A stretch of 64,000 nucleotides of DNA from an uncultured Neomegalonema sp. (GTDB taxonomy: Bacteria; Pseudomonadota; Alphaproteobacteria; Rhodobacterales; Rhodobacteraceae), in contig CALKIZ010000061.1 in the NCBI GenBank assembly GCA_937995735.1, forward strand, positions 1-64,000, written 5' to 3'. The notes under the pieces are model-generated. The model did no database searches. It saw only the letters and a program-made list of their open reading frames with translations, and had not been told where the DNA came from. A program made the position numbers and the translations under genes. Numbering within the stretch: position 1 is the first letter of the stretch; every line of letters begins with the position of its first letter. Positions 26,561 to 38,500 of the stretch are shown in pieces.

Positions 26561-27298
26561 CTAGTCGCGATCACGGCGCGGGCCACGACCACCGCCGGGA
26601 CGTCCACCACCACCGGGGCGACCACCCTCTTGCATTTCAGCCGCACGCTTATCACGGGCCATTGGATCATGTTCAAGGATTTCGCCTTTGAAGATCCAAA
26701 CTTTAACACCGCAAACGCCGTAAGCCGTATGGCCCTCAGCCGTCGCATAATCAACATCAGCACGCAGCGTGTGAAGCGGAACGCGGCCCTCACGATACCA
26801 TTCGGTCCGTGCAATCTCAGCGCCGCCAAGACGACCCCCAACATTCACACGAATGCCGAGTGCGCCCATACGCATTGAATTCTGAACAGCGCGCTTCATC
26901 GCGCGGCGGAACGAAACCCGGCGCTCGAGCTGCTGCGCAATATTTTCCGCAACAAGTTGCGCATCAATCTCAGGTTTACGCACTTCAACAATGTTCAGGT
27001 GCAGTTCGCTTTCTGTAAACTTCGCCAGTTTTTGGCGGAGCTTTTCAATATCAGCGCCTTTTTTCCCGATGATCACACCGGGTCGGCCAGCATGGATCGT
27101 CACCCGGCATTTCTTGTGTGGACGCTCGATGATCACACGGCTGATCGAGGCTTGCTTGCACTCTTTGAAAATGAATTCGCGGATTGCAATATCTTCGTGC
27201 AGTAGCTCACCGTAATCACGGGTATTCGCATACCAGCGCGAGTCCCACGTACGGTTAATGCCGAGGCGAATACCGATGGGATTAATCTTCTGTCCCAT
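26561..27298 (-). CDS. rpsC: 30S ribosomal protein S3
   Basis: 245-residue mRNA-entry protein with helicase activity. N-terminal [22 protein letters not shown] domain with [15 protein letters not shown] (GxxG loop), and C-terminal domain ending in a Gly/Arg-rich tail ([20 protein letters not shown]) typical of alphaproteobacteria. It starts on the base at which rplV stops. Confidence 0.97.
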   Translation of the reverse strand: MGQKINPIGIRLGINRTWDSRWYANTRDYGELLHEDIAIREFIFKECKQASISRVIIERPHKKCRVTIHAGRPGVIIGKKGADIEKLRQKLAKFTESELHLNIVEVRKPEIDAQLVAENIAQQLERRVSFRRAMKRAVQNSMRMGALGIRVNVGGRLGGAEIARTEWYREGRVPLHTLRADVDYATAEGHTAYGVCGVKVWIFKGEILEHDPMARDKRAAEMQEGGRPGGGGRPGGGRGPRRDRD

Positions 27299-27675
27299 TA
27301 TGCAGACTCCTCTTCACGGACTTTGATCGTCAACTGTGCGAACGGCTTCAAGATTTTACCGAAGCGACCGCGAGCACGAGGACGCCCGCGTTTCAGCGTA
27401 ATGTTTTTGCCGACCCAAGCTTCTGCGACAACAAGGCTGTCAACATCAAGACCGTGATTGTTCTCGGCGTTCGCTACAGCAGACTGCAGCGTCTTTTTCA
27501 CATCAACAGCGATCCGTTTTTTCGAAAATGTCAGTTCAGCAAGCGCTGTACCAACAGACTTTCCACGAATTTGCTGTGCGACGAGGTTCAGCTTTTGAGG
27601 GCTGACGCGAAGCATACGATTAACCGCCATTGCTTCGTTATCCGCTACGCGGCGAGGATTGGTTTGCTTGCCCAT
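27298..27675 (-). CDS. rplV: 50S ribosomal protein L22
   Basis: 125 residues lining the exit tunnel. Start [20 protein letters not shown]; an upstream in-frame extension lies over rpsS and is rejected. The tunnel hairpin ends in [19 protein letters not shown]. No macrolide-resistance change can be claimed from sequence. Confidence 0.96.
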   Translation of the reverse strand: MGKQTNPRRVADNEAMAVNRMLRVSPQKLNLVAQQIRGKSVGTALAELTFSKKRIAVDVKKTLQSAVANAENNHGLDVDSLVVAEAWVGKNITLKRGRPRARGRFGKILKPFAQLTIKVREEESA

Positions 27676-27679
27676 CTTC

Positions 27680-27958
27680 TTACTTCCGCTTCGCTTTTTT
27701 ATCAGCCGCATGACCGTAATAAGTACGGGTCGGCGAAAACTCACCGAGCTTGTGGCCAATCATGTCCTCGGAGATGAGAACGGGAATGTGTTTCTTGCCG
27801 TTGTGGACACCAAAAGTAAGGCCTACAAATTGTGGCAATACGGTCGAACGGCGTGACCATGTTTTGATGACTTCTTTACGACCGCTTTCGCGCACAGCTT
27901 CTGCTTTTTTAAGCAGATAACCATCCACAAATGGGCCTTTCCAGACGGAACGAGGCAT
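27680..27958 (-). CDS. rpsS: 30S ribosomal protein S19
   Basis: 92-residue head protein. Starts [20 protein letters not shown] and contains [20 protein letters not shown] and [19 protein letters not shown], all conserved. S10 operon, between rplB and rplV. Confidence 0.97.
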   Translation of the reverse strand: MPRSVWKGPFVDGYLLKKAEAVRESGRKEVIKTWSRRSTVLPQFVGLTFGVHNGKKHIPVLISEDMIGHKLGEFSPTRTYYGHAADKKAKRK

Positions 27959-27970
27959 GTCTGGCGCTCC

Positions 27971-28807
27971 TTATTTCTTTTTGCGCGCGTGGCGACTGCG
28001 GATGATGAGTTTATCGGTCGTTTTGTTGTTGCGGGTACGCGGACCCTTGGTCGGCTTACCCCAAGGGGTAACAGGGTTACGACCACCGGAAGTCCGGCCT
28101 TCACCACCACCGTGCGGGTGATCAATCGGGTTCATCGCAACACCACGAACCGAAGGGCGTTTGCCTTTCCAACGGGTACGGCCAGCTTTACCGAAGTTCT
28201 GGTTCGAGTGATCCGAGTTCGAAACAGCACCAACGGTCGCCATGCATTCTTGGCGAACAAGGCGAAGCTCACCGGAACCCAAACGAATTTGAGCATATCC
28301 ACCGTCGCGACCAACGAACTGAGCATAAGAGCCAGCAGAACGTGCGATCTGACCACCTTTGAGCGGTTTCATCTCAACATTGTGGATGATCGTCCCAATC
28401 GGCATACCCGAAAGCGGCATTGCGTTACCGGGGCGAATATCAACTTTCGCACCAGCGATGATCGTGTCACCAACAGCAAGGCGCTGCGGGGCAATCACAT
28501 AGTTCAACTCACCGTCTTCATACTTCACGAGCGCGATAAATGCGGTGCGATTCGGATCGTATTCAATCCGTTCGACCGTCGCGGGCATATCCCACTTCCG
28601 CCGTTTAAAATCCACGATCCGGTATAGCTTCTTCGAGCCGCCACCAATCCGACGTGCCGTAATACGGCCCGTGTTATTCCGACCACCCTTTTTAGTAAGA
28701 CCCTGTGTAAGCGTCTTTTCGGGGCGACCTTTATAAAGATCAGCGCGATCGATCAGCACCAGCCCTCGCTGGCCCGGCGTCGTTGGCTTATACTTCTTTA
28801 ACGCCAT
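27971..28807 (-). CDS. rplB: 50S ribosomal protein L2
   Basis: 278 residues, essential for peptidyl transfer and subunit joining. Starts [20 protein letters not shown]; contains the C-terminal [20 protein letters not shown] loop with the His equivalent to E. coli His229. A 90 bp gap separates it from rplW. Confidence 0.97.
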   Translation of the reverse strand: MALKKYKPTTPGQRGLVLIDRADLYKGRPEKTLTQGLTKKGGRNNTGRITARRIGGGSKKLYRIVDFKRRKWDMPATVERIEYDPNRTAFIALVKYEDGELNYVIAPQRLAVGDTIIAGAKVDIRPGNAMPLSGMPIGTIIHNVEMKPLKGGQIARSAGSYAQFVGRDGGYAQIRLGSGELRLVRQECMATVGAVSNSDHSNQNFGKAGRTRWKGKRPSVRGVAMNPIDHPHGGGEGRTSGGRNPVTPWGKPTKGPRTRNNKTTDKLIIRSRHARKKK

Positions 28808-28897
28808 GCTTCCTGTCTCCGCGTCCGGTCAATCTGAGATCAACCAATTCTTGCCTTCCGACCCGCCGGTTGGCGAGCACTCAGACCGTTCCGAGCC

Positions 28898-29194
28898 TTA
28901 AAGACCCGTCGTTACGTCAATCATTGCGCCGTCTTGCAGCGTAACAATTGCTTTCTTAATGTCCTTTCGCTGACCACGACGTCCACGAAAAATCTTGCGC
29001 TTACCTTTTTGGATCAGCGTGTTGACTTTCGTCACCTTGACATTGAACAGAGCTTCAACCGCATCACGGATCGCCCCTTTATCAGCATCTATCGCAACTT
29101 CAAAAACTACGGCATTTGCTTCAGAAGCAAGCGTCGATTTTTCAGTCACAATCGGACGGCGGATGACATCATAGTGCTTAGGTTCCGCGCTCAT
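28898..29194 (-). CDS. rplW: 50S ribosomal protein L23
   Basis: 98-residue exit-tunnel protein, docking point for trigger factor and SRP. Contains [20 protein letters not shown] and [20 protein letters not shown]. Its ATG overlaps the rplD stop by 4 bp. Confidence 0.97.
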   Translation of the reverse strand: MSAEPKHYDVIRRPIVTEKSTLASEANAVVFEVAIDADKGAIRDAVEALFNVKVTKVNTLIQKGKRKIFRGRRGQRKDIKKAIVTLQDGAMIDVTTGL

Positions 29195-29832
29195 GCCGAA
29201 GCCCCTTCTTTCGCACCAAGACGCGCATTAAGCACATCAAGGCCAGCCTTGGTCACAACGAGTGTGTCCTTCAGCATAATATCGTAGACGTTCGCACCAG
29301 CACCCGGCAGCACATCAACGCCGTCAAGATTGCTTGCGGCACGAGCAAACCCGCTATCAATCTCAGATCCGTCGATGACCAGAGCTTTTTTCACGCCGAG
29401 CTTTTCGAGATGCGCTTTCAGCGATTTGGTTTTACCGTCCTCAAGAGTCGCAGCATCAAGCACGATCAGCTTTTGAGCGGCAGCTTTGTCAGACAAAGCC
29501 ATTTTCAAACCGAGAGCACGGACCTTTTTAGGAAGGTCATGCGCATGGCTGCGTGATTTCGGGCCTTTATAGACGCCGCCGCCACGGAAGATTGGCGCAC
29601 CGCGCGAACCGTGACGCGCACCACCTGTGCCTTTTTGACGATAGATTTTCTTGGTCGAATACTTGACCTCTGAACGACCTTTCGTCGAGTGCGTACCAGC
29701 CTGCGCACCGGCACGTTGCCAGCGAACGACGCGGTGAAGGATGTCGGCACGAGGCTCAATCGCGAAAATGGAATCGTCAAGATCCACATCCCCTGCGCCG
29801 CTCGCATCCAATTTGAATACGTCGATCTTCAT
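29191..29832 (-). CDS. rplD: 50S ribosomal protein L4
   Basis: 213 residues. In E. coli L4 also represses the S10 operon. Tunnel loop with [20 protein letters not shown] and core [20 protein letters not shown]. Overlaps rplC by 4 bp, so coupled translation is likely. Confidence 0.97.
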   Translation of the reverse strand: MKIDVFKLDASGAGDVDLDDSIFAIEPRADILHRVVRWQRAGAQAGTHSTKGRSEVKYSTKKIYRQKGTGGARHGSRGAPIFRGGGVYKGPKSRSHAHDLPKKVRALGLKMALSDKAAAQKLIVLDAATLEDGKTKSLKAHLEKLGVKKALVIDGSEIDSGFARAASNLDGVDVLPGAGANVYDIMLKDTLVVTKAGLDVLNARLGAKEGASA

Positions 29833-30626
29833 GCCTTCGGCTCCTCTGCAGGCGTATCACCTTCAGTCGCTGATGCGTCTGCCTCAGCAGCTTTCAGTGC
29901 AGCTTCTTCCGCCGCAGCAGCTTCTTCAGCCGCTTTGGTAGCTTCTGCAGCAGCAGATCTCAGAGCCGCTGGCAACGGGACGTTTTCAGGAAGCGCTTTT
30001 TTCGACGCATCCTTGATCATAACCCAACCGCCCTTTGCACCGGGAACAGCCCCTCGGATCATAACAAGACCACGCTCTGAGTCCGTCCGTTCGATACGAA
30101 GGTTTTGTGTTGTCACACGGGCATCGCCCATATGACCCGCCATTTTCTTACCTTTGAAGACTTTGCCGGGGTCCTGACACTGACCCGTGGAGCCATGCGA
30201 GCGGTGCGAGATCGAAACACCGTGTGTCGCGCGCAAGCCACCAAAGTTATGGCGCTTCATCGCACCGGCAAAACCTTTACCGATAGATGTTCCGACAACA
30301 TCTACGAGCTGTCCCTCAAAGTAGTGGTCAGCAATGATTTCTTCGCCCACGTCAATCAGATTTTCAGGAGAAACCCGAAACTCTGCGACACGACGCTTAG
30401 GCTCCACCTTGGCAACCGCAAAGTGACCACGCATCGGTGCAGAAACACGTTTTGCTTTTGCCGCACCCGCACCGAGTTGAACAGCGGTATAACCGTCACG
30501 TTCAATCGTGCGCTGCGCAACGACTTGTACATTATCCATGCTGAGCACGGTAACCGGAACCTGACGGCCATCTTCCATAAAAAGACGTGTCATTCCGAGC
30601 TTCCGTGCGAGTACGCCGGTCCGCAT
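29829..30626 (-). CDS. rplC: 50S ribosomal protein L3 with acidic-Ala tail
   Basis: Early-assembly protein near the peptidyl transferase centre. Start [20 protein letters not shown]; the frame extends 16 codons upstream, not family-like. Contains [20 protein letters not shown] (methylated Gln region: [20 protein letters not shown]). 265 residues, about 55 longer than E. coli L3 because of an Ala/Glu-rich tail after residue 225 ([19 protein letters not shown]). Confidence 0.96.
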   Translation of the reverse strand: MRTGVLARKLGMTRLFMEDGRQVPVTVLSMDNVQVVAQRTIERDGYTAVQLGAGAAKAKRVSAPMRGHFAVAKVEPKRRVAEFRVSPENLIDVGEEIIADHYFEGQLVDVVGTSIGKGFAGAMKRHNFGGLRATHGVSISHRSHGSTGQCQDPGKVFKGKKMAGHMGDARVTTQNLRIERTDSERGLVMIRGAVPGAKGGWVMIKDASKKALPENVPLPAALRSAAAEATKAAEEAAAAEEAALKAAEADASATEGDTPAEEPKA

Positions 30627-30639
30627 AAGAAGCCCTCCC

Positions 30640-30948
30640 TTAAAGTTTGATCTCGACGTCCACACCAGCCGCAAGGTCGAGCTTCATCAGCGCGTCAACG
30701 GTTTGTGGAGTCGGGTCTACGATGTCGAGAAGCCGCTTATGAGTGCGTATCTCAAACTGCTCGCGGCTTTTCTTATCAATGTGAGGCGACCGAAGTACGG
30801 TGTACTTTTCGATCCGCGTTGGCAGCGGAATAGGACCGCGAACCTGCGCGCCAGTGCGCTTGGCCGTGTTAACGATCTCGAGCGTCGAGGTATCGAGCGT
30901 TCGATGATCGAAGGCCTTGAGCCGGATGCGGATATTTTGTCCCGTCAT
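30640..30948 (-). CDS. rpsJ: 30S ribosomal protein S10 (NusE)
   Basis: 102 residues; head protein and, with NusB, part of transcription antitermination. Starts [20 protein letters not shown] and contains [20 protein letters not shown]. First gene of the S10 operon, downstream of tuf and a strong hairpin. Confidence 0.97.
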   Translation of the reverse strand: MTGQNIRIRLKAFDHRTLDTSTLEIVNTAKRTGAQVRGPIPLPTRIEKYTVLRSPHIDKKSREQFEIRTHKRLLDIVDPTPQTVDALMKLDLAAGVDVEIKL

Positions 30949-30982
30949 GGGAGCGCCTCTCGAAAAACCTGTTCAATAGTAA

Positions 30983-31008
30983 GGGGCCGGAGTATTCACT
31001 CCGGCCCC
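30983..31008 (-). terminator. Perfect 11 bp hairpin between tuf and rpsJ
   Basis: GGGGCCGGAGT and its exact complement ACTCCGGCCCC around a 4-base loop, 17 bp after the tuf stop. The run after it (TTACTATT) is only weakly T-rich, so it may be a partial terminator, a processing site or an L4-type attenuation point for the S10 operon rather than a full stop. Confidence 0.65.
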
Positions 31009-31024
31009 TGCTCTAAATCGTCTT

Positions 31025-32200
31025 TTATTCGATGATCTTTGATACGACGCCAGCGCCGACTGTACGACCACCTTCACGGATAGCAAAGCGGAGCTTTTCT
31101 TCCATCGCGATCGGTGCAATCAGCTCAACGAACATTTTCACGTTATCGCCGGGCATAACCATTTCGGTACCCTCAGGAAGCTCAACCATTCCCGTTACGT
31201 CAGTCGTACGGAAGTAGAATTGCGGACGATATTTCGTGAAGAACGGAGTGTGACGTCCACCTTCATCTTTGTTGAGGATATATGCCTCAGCTTCGAACTT
31301 GGTGTGCGGTGTAACCGAACCCGGCTTACACAGAACCTGACCACGCTCAATCGCTTCACGGTCGATACCACGAAGAAGCGCACCGATGTTGTCGCCAGCC
31401 TCACCGCGATCGAGCAACTTGCGGAACATTTCAACGCCCGTACAGGTCGTTTTTTGCGTGTCCTTGATGCCGACGATTTCAATCTCTTCGCCAACTGTAA
31501 CAACACCGCGCTCAACGCGGCCTGTCGCAACCGTACCACGACCTGAGATCGAGAACACGTCCTCAACCGGCATCAGGAATGGCTGATCAATCGGGCGATC
31601 AGGTGTTGGAATATATTCATCAACAGCCTTCATCAGTTCAGCGATTTTTTCGGAACCGATATTGTCGTCACGGCCTTCGAGAGCAGCAAGAGCCGAACCC
31701 GCGATGATTGGAATATCATCACCTGGGAAGTCATACGAGGACAGCAACTCGCGAATTTCCATTTCAACAAGCTCAAGAAGCTCTTCATCGTCGACTTGAT
31801 CAACTTTGTTCATGAAGACAACAAGAGCAGGCACACCAACCTGACGTGCAAGCAAAATGTGCTCACGAGTCTGAGGCATTGGGCCGTCAGCCGCGTTCAC
31901 AACAAGAATACCACCATCCATTTGCGCAGCACCGGTGATCATGTTCTTCACATAATCGGCGTGTCCTGGACAGTCGACGTGTGCATAGTGACGGTTTTCT
32001 GTCTCATACTCAACGTGAGCCGTGGAGATGGTGATGCCGCGTGCTTTTTCTTCTGGCGCGCCGTCAATCTCATCATAGGCTTTAAAATCGCCGAACTGCT
32101 TGGTAATCGCAGCAGTCAGCGTTGTTTTACCATGGTCAACGTGGCCAATCGTGCCGACGTTAACGTGAGGTTTATTTCTTTCAAACTTTTCCTTGGCCAT
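31025..32200 (-). CDS. tuf: Elongation factor Tu
   Basis: GTPase that delivers aminoacyl-tRNA. 391 residues with G motifs [20 protein letters not shown] and NKVD, then two beta-barrel domains; ends [11 protein letters not shown]. Only one copy lies in this window; many alphaproteobacteria have a second elsewhere. Lies 63 bp after fusA in the str operon. Confidence 0.97.
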   Translation of the reverse strand: MAKEKFERNKPHVNVGTIGHVDHGKTTLTAAITKQFGDFKAYDEIDGAPEEKARGITISTAHVEYETENRHYAHVDCPGHADYVKNMITGAAQMDGGILVVNAADGPMPQTREHILLARQVGVPALVVFMNKVDQVDDEELLELVEMEIRELLSSYDFPGDDIPIIAGSALAALEGRDDNIGSEKIAELMKAVDEYIPTPDRPIDQPFLMPVEDVFSISGRGTVATGRVERGVVTVGEEIEIVGIKDTQKTTCTGVEMFRKLLDRGEAGDNIGALLRGIDREAIERGQVLCKPGSVTPHTKFEAEAYILNKDEGGRHTPFFTKYRPQFYFRTTDVTGMVELPEGTEMVMPGDNVKMFVELIAPIAMEEKLRFAIREGGRTVGAGVVSKIIE

Positions 32201-32263
32201 CTCTGGTCTCCGTACTTTTCAATGGCGTCGCGGCGGACCGCGCGTCTTGGGTTGGTCCGTCGG

Positions 32264-34381
32264 TTAGGTGTATTTCGCCTGAATTTCTTCTGCGACGGCT
32301 TGAGGCACTTGCTCATAGTGATCGAACTGCATGGTAAACTGCGCTCGGCCCTGAGACATCGAGCGCAACGTATTAACATAACCGAACATGTTCGCAAGTG
32401 GAACAAAAGCCTTAATCGAGGTAGCGACTCCACGTGCTTCCGTACCCTGAATTTGGCCACGGCGGGAGTTTAGATCGCCGATGATGTCACCCATGTAATC
32501 TTCAGGTGTAACAACTTCGACATTCATCATCGGCTCGAGCAGCTTTGGCTTACCCGTGCGGATTGCTTCGCGCGTTCCCTGACGAGCAGCAAGCTCGAAG
32601 GCGAGAACTGACGAGTCAACGTCGTGATATGCACCATCCAGCAATACAGCCTTGAAGTCGATCACAGGGAAGCCGGCGAGCGGACCGGAGTCCATAACCG
32701 ACTGAATACCCTTTTCAACGCCTGGAATATATTCTTTAGGCACGTTACCGCCGACGATCTTACTTTCGAAGCTATACCCTTCTCCCGGCTCAACTGGCTC
32801 AAGTTGTAGCTTGATGCGAGCGAACTGACCCGTACCACCCGATTGCTTTTTGTGGGTGTAGTCAATTTCTGTCGGTGCAGTGATCGTCTCTCTATACGCA
32901 ACCTGCGGAGCGCCAATATTCGCCTCGACTTTAAATTCGCGCTTTAGGCGATCCACGAGAATGTCGAGGTGAAGCTCGCCCATTCCCTTCATGATCGTTT
33001 GACCAGACTCAAGATCTGTCTCAACGCGGAACGAAGGATCTTCAGCAGCCAGACGCGCCAAACCTTGAGACATTTTCTCTTGGTCGGCCTTGGTCTTTGG
33101 CTCCACGGCAATCTCGATCACCGGATCAGGGAAGTTCATCGTTTCCAAAATGACCTGACTTTGCGTATCCGAAAGCGTATCGCCTGTCGTCGTATCTTTC
33201 AGACCCGCAAGCGCAATAATATCACCGGAGAAAGCCTCGGTAATCTCATCTTGCTTATTGGAGTGCATCATGACCATCCGGCCAACACGCTCTTTTTTGC
33301 CTTTGGTCGTATTCTGGAGCGAGTCGCCCTTGTTAAGAACGCCGGAATAAATGCGCGTAAAGGTCAACGTACCCATGTAAGGGTCGTTCATAATCTTAAA
33401 CGCAAGACCGGAAAATGGAGCCGCATCATCTGCACTACGCGCAATATTACGAGTCTCAGTATCATCGCCCGGCGCGAAGCCCATGTAAGCAGGCACGTCA
33501 AGTGGACCCGGCAGGTAGTCGATGACCGCGTTCAACATCGGCTGAACGCCTTTGTTCTTAAACGCAGAGCCACAAATGACAGGAACGAACGACAGCGACA
33601 GCGTGCCCTTACGCAGCAAAGCACGGAGCGTATCCACGTCAGGCTCTTCACCTTCGAGGAATTTCTCCATTGCGTCGTCGTCCATTTCGACGGCGGCTTC
33701 AATCATATGAGCGCGCCACTCGTCCGCAAGATCTTTCAATTCATCGCGGATCGGACGTAGATCCCAAGTCGCGCCGAGATCTTCTGAATTCCAAACCCAT
33801 TCTTGCATCAAAACAAGGTCAACCATGCCTTCAAGTTCGTTTTCCGCGCCTATTGGAATTTGAACAGGCACTGGCAGAGCACCCGTACGCTCTTTGATCA
33901 TGGCCACACAGTTAAAGAAGTCTGCGCCGATCTTATCCATCTTGTTGACGAACACGATGCGCGGAACTTTGTAGCGGTCAGCCTGACGCCAAACCGTTTC
34001 AGTTTGAGGCTCTACGCCAGCGTTTGCGTCAAGAACGCAAACTGCACCATCAAGAACAGCCAACGAACGCTCTACTTCAATCGTGAAATCAACGTGGCCA
34101 GGCGTATCAATGATATTGAAACGGTACTTGTCGGACTGAGGGTTTTGACCGTCCTCAGTGCGCTCCCAGAACGTTGTCGTCGCAGCAGAGGTAATCGTAA
34201 TACCGCGCTCTTGCTCTTGCTCCATCCAGTCCATCGTTGCAGCACCGTCATGGACTTCGCCGATTTTGTGGGACTTTCCGGTATAGTAGAGCACACGTTC
34301 GGTAGTCGTGGTTTTACCAGCGTCGATATGCGCCATAATGCCGAAGTTACGATATCGGTCGAGGGTATATTCGCGGGCCAT
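32264..34381 (-). CDS. fusA: Elongation factor G
   Basis: 705-residue translocase GTPase: G1 [11 protein letters not shown]3 DTPGHVDF, G4 NKMDKIG, then domains II-V; domain IV has [18 protein letters not shown] and domain [20 protein letters not shown]. Full length, no frameshift. Third gene of the str operon after rpsG. Confidence 0.97.
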   Translation of the reverse strand: MAREYTLDRYRNFGIMAHIDAGKTTTTERVLYYTGKSHKIGEVHDGAATMDWMEQEQERGITITSAATTTFWERTEDGQNPQSDKYRFNIIDTPGHVDFTIEVERSLAVLDGAVCVLDANAGVEPQTETVWRQADRYKVPRIVFVNKMDKIGADFFNCVAMIKERTGALPVPVQIPIGAENELEGMVDLVLMQEWVWNSEDLGATWDLRPIRDELKDLADEWRAHMIEAAVEMDDDAMEKFLEGEEPDVDTLRALLRKGTLSLSFVPVICGSAFKNKGVQPMLNAVIDYLPGPLDVPAYMGFAPGDDTETRNIARSADDAAPFSGLAFKIMNDPYMGTLTFTRIYSGVLNKGDSLQNTTKGKKERVGRMVMMHSNKQDEITEAFSGDIIALAGLKDTTTGDTLSDTQSQVILETMNFPDPVIEIAVEPKTKADQEKMSQGLARLAAEDPSFRVETDLESGQTIMKGMGELHLDILVDRLKREFKVEANIGAPQVAYRETITAPTEIDYTHKKQSGGTGQFARIKLQLEPVEPGEGYSFESKIVGGNVPKEYIPGVEKGIQSVMDSGPLAGFPVIDFKAVLLDGAYHDVDSSVLAFELAARQGTREAIRTGKPKLLEPMMNVEVVTPEDYMGDIIGDLNSRRGQIQGTEARGVATSIKAFVPLANMFGYVNTLRSMSQGRAQFTMQFDHYEQVPQAVAEEIQAKYT

Positions 34382-34429
34382 CTCAGATTACCTTGCTCGA
34401 AGAATTGCTTACTGCGCGGATCGCAGACT

Positions 34430-34900
34430 TTACCAACGGTAGTGGGAAAACGCTTTGTTCGCGTCGGCCATTTTGTGTGTATCTTCGCGCTTCTTAACAG
34501 CAGAACCACGATTATTAACGGCATCAAGAAGTTCGCCGGACAGACGATCAACCATCGTATTTTCGGAACGGGAGCGCGCCGCCTTGATCAACCAACGGAT
34601 CGCAAGCGCTTCCCGGCGCTCGGGACGCACATCAACCGGAACCTGATACGTCGCACCACCAACACGGCGTGAGCGCACTTCGACAGCAGGCTTAATATTA
34701 TCGAGCGCCTCATGGAATAATTCAACGGGGTCGCGCTTGGCTTTATCTTCAGCCTTCTCCAAAGCACCGTAAACAATCCCTTCAGCGGCGGATTTCTTGC
34801 CGTCAAACATCAGATTGTTCATGAACTTAGTGAGAATTTTATCGCCGTACTTCGCATCTGGAAGCACTTCGCGTTTCTCTGCGCGGTGACGTCTTGACAT
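34430..34900 (-). CDS. rpsG: 30S ribosomal protein S7
   Basis: 156 residues, head nucleator; autogenous repressor of the str operon in E. coli. Starts [20 protein letters not shown]; contains the [19 protein letters not shown] beta-hairpin region and ends KAFSHYRW. Lies 12 bp after rpsL. Confidence 0.97.
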   Translation of the reverse strand: MSRRHRAEKREVLPDAKYGDKILTKFMNNLMFDGKKSAAEGIVYGALEKAEDKAKRDPVELFHEALDNIKPAVEVRSRRVGGATYQVPVDVRPERREALAIRWLIKAARSRSENTMVDRLSGELLDAVNNRGSAVKKREDTHKMADANKAFSHYRW

Positions 34901-34912
34901 CGAATGCTCTCC

Positions 34913-35284
34913 TTACTTCGGACGCTTAGCGCCGTATTTCGAACGACGCTGCTTACGATCTTTAACGCCCTGTGTATCGAGCACGCCGCGAAGAACGTGA
35001 TAACGAACGCCCGGTAAATCTTTCACACGACCGCCACGGATAAGCACAACGGAGTGCTCTTGAAGGTTATGACCTTCACCGGGGATGTAGCTGATGACTT
35101 CATAGCCATTCGTGAGACGCACTTTAGCGACGCGGCGAAGAGCCGAGTTCGGCTTTTTCGGCGTCGTCGTATAAACGCGCGTACAAACGCCGCGTTTCTG
35201 CGGGCATTCGTCAAGGTGGATCGACTTGCTGCGCCTAACCTTTGGCTTACGCGGCTTGCGGATCAGCTGTTGAATAGTTGGCAT
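34913..35284 (-). CDS. rpsL: 30S ribosomal protein S12
   Basis: 123-residue decoding-centre protein. Contains [20 protein letters not shown] and [20 protein letters not shown], keeping the lysines whose change gives streptomycin resistance, so the allele looks wild type. First gene of the str operon, behind a good promoter and a leader of about 170 nt. Confidence 0.97.
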   Translation of the reverse strand: MPTIQQLIRKPRKPKVRRSKSIHLDECPQKRGVCTRVYTTTPKKPNSALRRVAKVRLTNGYEVISYIPGEGHNLQEHSVVLIRGGRVKDLPGVRYHVLRGVLDTQGVKDRKQRRSKYGAKRPK

Positions 35285-35461
35285 TCAGCTCGCCTTATCC
35301 CAAACGGGTCATCAAAATTCATTCATTTTATTACACAGCCAACACGCCGGATAGCGTTGCCGCCTCCAGCGTCTTAAGCAGAGGATCAAGGCGAGCCCGG
35401 ATCATGCGTTTTCTTTAGCGATGCAAACCCCAACCGAGAACCCCTCAGCCGAAGTCCGCGG

Positions 35462-35490
35462 AACCTAGTCATATGCCACTCATGCGTCAA
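35462..35490 (-). promoter_or_regulatory. Promoter of the str operon
   Basis: On the minus strand TTGACG, a 17 bp spacer, then TAGGTT. The predicted start gives a leader of roughly 170 nt before rpsL. The region 35285-35542 between rpsL and the rpoC terminator has no gene; it holds this promoter and the leader. Confidence 0.65.
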
Positions 35491-35542
35491 CCCTTGAGTA
35501 ATATGATTTCAGACATTTTTCATAAAACGGTATGATCCGACG

Positions 35543-35574
35543 AAAAAAGGGCGCACCTTGCGGCACGCCCTTTT
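35543..35574 (-). terminator. Terminator after rpoC
   Basis: AAAAGGGCG pairs perfectly with CGCCCTTTT around a 12-base loop and is followed, on the minus strand, by a run of six T. It lies just after the rpoC stop and insulates the rpoBC transcript from the str promoter. Confidence 0.88.
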
Positions 35575-35596
35575 GTATCACACTGATAATAAACCG

Positions 35597-38500
35597 TTAT
35601 TCAGCAGCATCCTGTGAACTTTCCTTTGGCGCTTCGAGCTTTGCAGCCTCTTCAGCCGCCGCTTTACGCTCTGCAATAATCGCTTTATCGCGGTCAGAAG
35701 CAATTCGCTTCATACGGGCGGCCATACCACCGGTTCCAGCGGGAATCAGGCGACCCACGATCACGTTCTCTTTCAAGCCGATCAGTTTATCTCTTTTGCC
35801 TTGTACCGATGCTTCGGTAAGAACCCGCGTGGTTTCCTGGAACGAGGCAGCCGAAATAAACGACCGAGTTTGAAGCGAAGCCTTGGTGATACCCAAGAGA
35901 ATCGGATTGCCGCATGCAACACGGCGACCTTCTTCTTCAGCCCGGCGATTAGCCTCCTCGAACTCAAGGCGGTCGATTTGCTCCCCCTTGAGGAAGGTCG
36001 TTTCACCGGAGTCGGTGATTTCGATCTTCTGGAGCATCTGACGAACAATAACCTCGATATGCTTATCGGAGATTTTCACGCCTTGCAGACGGTAAACGTC
36101 TTGCACTTCGTTGATGAGGTATTCCGCGAGCTTCTCGATGCCGCTGACATGAAGGATATCGTGCGGAGCCGGATTACCGTCGAGCAGATACTCACCTTTT
36201 TGGATGAAATCGCCTTCTTGCACCGTGATGTGCTTACCCTTTTGGATAAGATATTCGCGCGTCTCGCCGTCCTCTTCACCTGATTCAATCGAAATCCGGC
36301 GTTTGTTTTTATAATCGCGGCCAAATTTCACGTAACCGTCGATCTCAGCAATGATCGCGTGATCTTTCGGGCGACGGGCTTCAAACAGCTCAGCCACACG
36401 CGGCAGACCACCGGTAATATCGCGGGTCTTCGCACCCTCGCGCGGGATACGGGCGATAACCTCACCGGCCTCAACCTCTTGTCCGTCTTCAACCGACAAA
36501 ATAGCATCAACCGACATGAAGTAGTGAGCCGGATTGCCGTTATCGAGCGTAAACGTCTCACCCTTCGCGTCGACCATCGTAATCGCAGGTTTCAGGTCAG
36601 AACCTTTCGGCGCGGAACGCCAATCAGAGACGATACGCTGAGTAATACCCGTTGCCTCATCCATCTCATCACGAATTGAGATGCCGGGGATAAGGTCCAC
36701 GAATTTCGCAATCCCTTTCTTCTCCGAAATGATCGGCAACGTGTAGGGGTCCCACTCAGCGAGTTTTTGACCGCGTTTGATGTCGTCGCCATCCTTGACC
36801 AACAGCTTGGAACCGTAAGCCAGTTTATGAACCGCACGGTCATTGCCTTGCGGATCGAGGATCGCAAGCTGAACATTCCGGGCGACGACGATTGTATCGC
36901 CTGCACTGTTTTCCAACATATTCGCGTTGCGGATTTCGAGCTTACCTTCTTGCGAAGACTCAACAAACGATTGGTCAGTCACCTGAGCCGTACCGCCGAT
37001 GTGGAACGTCCGCATCGTAAGCTGTGTACCAGGCTCCCCAATGGATTGAGCTGCGATGATACCCACCGCTTCACCAATGTTGACTGCCTCACCACGCGCG
37101 AGGTCACGGCCATAGCATTTACCGCAGATACCGTTTGGCGCCTCACATGTAAGTGGCGACCGGATTTTAACCGAGGAGACACCAGCCTCTTCGATGGCAA
37201 GCGATGCTGCTTCGTCGATGATCATGTTTTTCTCGAACAGGACATCTCCCGTAGCGGGGTCTGTGATATCTTCGAGCGGAACACGGCCCAGCAAACGTTC
37301 GGAGAGCGACGAAATAATCTCACCGCCATCAACCGCCGCTTCGCAGTTAATGCCGATATCTGTCTGACAATCCTCAATCTCAATAATGCAATCCTGTGCG
37401 ACATCGACAAGACGGCGTGTCAGATACCCTGAGTTCGCGGTCTTCAGCGCGGTATCCGCAAGACCTTTACGAGCGCCGTGGGTGGAGTTGAAGTACTCCA
37501 ACACGGTCAAACCTTCTTTAAAGTTCGAGATGATCGGTGTTTCAATAATCTCGCCGGACGGCTTGGTCATCAGACCACGCATCCCGCCAAGCTGTTTCAT
37601 TTGCGTAACCGAACCACGCGCACCCGAATGGGCCATCATGTACACCGAGTTCGGCTCGATCGTCCGGCCATTTTCGTCTTTGTGCTCAGCCGAAATCGTC
37701 CCCATCATCGCATCGGTGACTTTATCATTACACTTTGCCCAAGCATCAATGACTTTGTTGTACTTCTCGCCTTGTGTGATCAGACCTTCTTGATACTGGT
37801 CCTCAAAGGCATTCACCTGTGAGCGGGTTTCGTTCACGAAATCCCATTTGGTATCCGGGATTTCCATGTCATCCTTGCCAAACGAAATGCCGGCCTTGAA
37901 CGCCTCGGAGAAGCCGAGTTTCATCATCTGGTCACAGAAAATCACCGTGTCTTTCTGCCCGCTGAAACGGTAAACTGTATCGATAACATCGCCGACTTCA
38001 CGCTTGCGGATCAGGCGGTTCACGATATCAAAATCAAGACGCTCGTTCTCCGGCAGAAGTGCGCCGAGCTTCATACGACCCGGTGTGGTTTCAACCCGTT
38101 TGAAGACACGGTTGCCCTCATCATCAAAGGTCCAAACACGGGCACGAATTTTCGAATGTAGCGTCACTGTCCCCGAATGCAGCGCATGTTCGATCTCATC
38201 CATATCGGAATAGACACCGCAAAGAGGACGCCCTTCAGCATCTTCTTTATACTCGCCCGGTTCACCATCGCGCATCAGGGTCATGTAATACAGACCAAGA
38301 ATAATATCCTGAGACGGCACGATAATCGGCTTACCGTTTGCTGGGCTGAGGATGTTGTTCGTGGACATCATCAGCACGCGGGCTTCCAACTGTGCTTCCA
38401 GCGAAAGCGGAACGTGGACAGCCATTTGGTCGCCGTCAAAGTCAGCGTTAAACGCAGCACAAACCAGCGGGTGAAGCTGGATCGCTTTACCTTCGATCAG

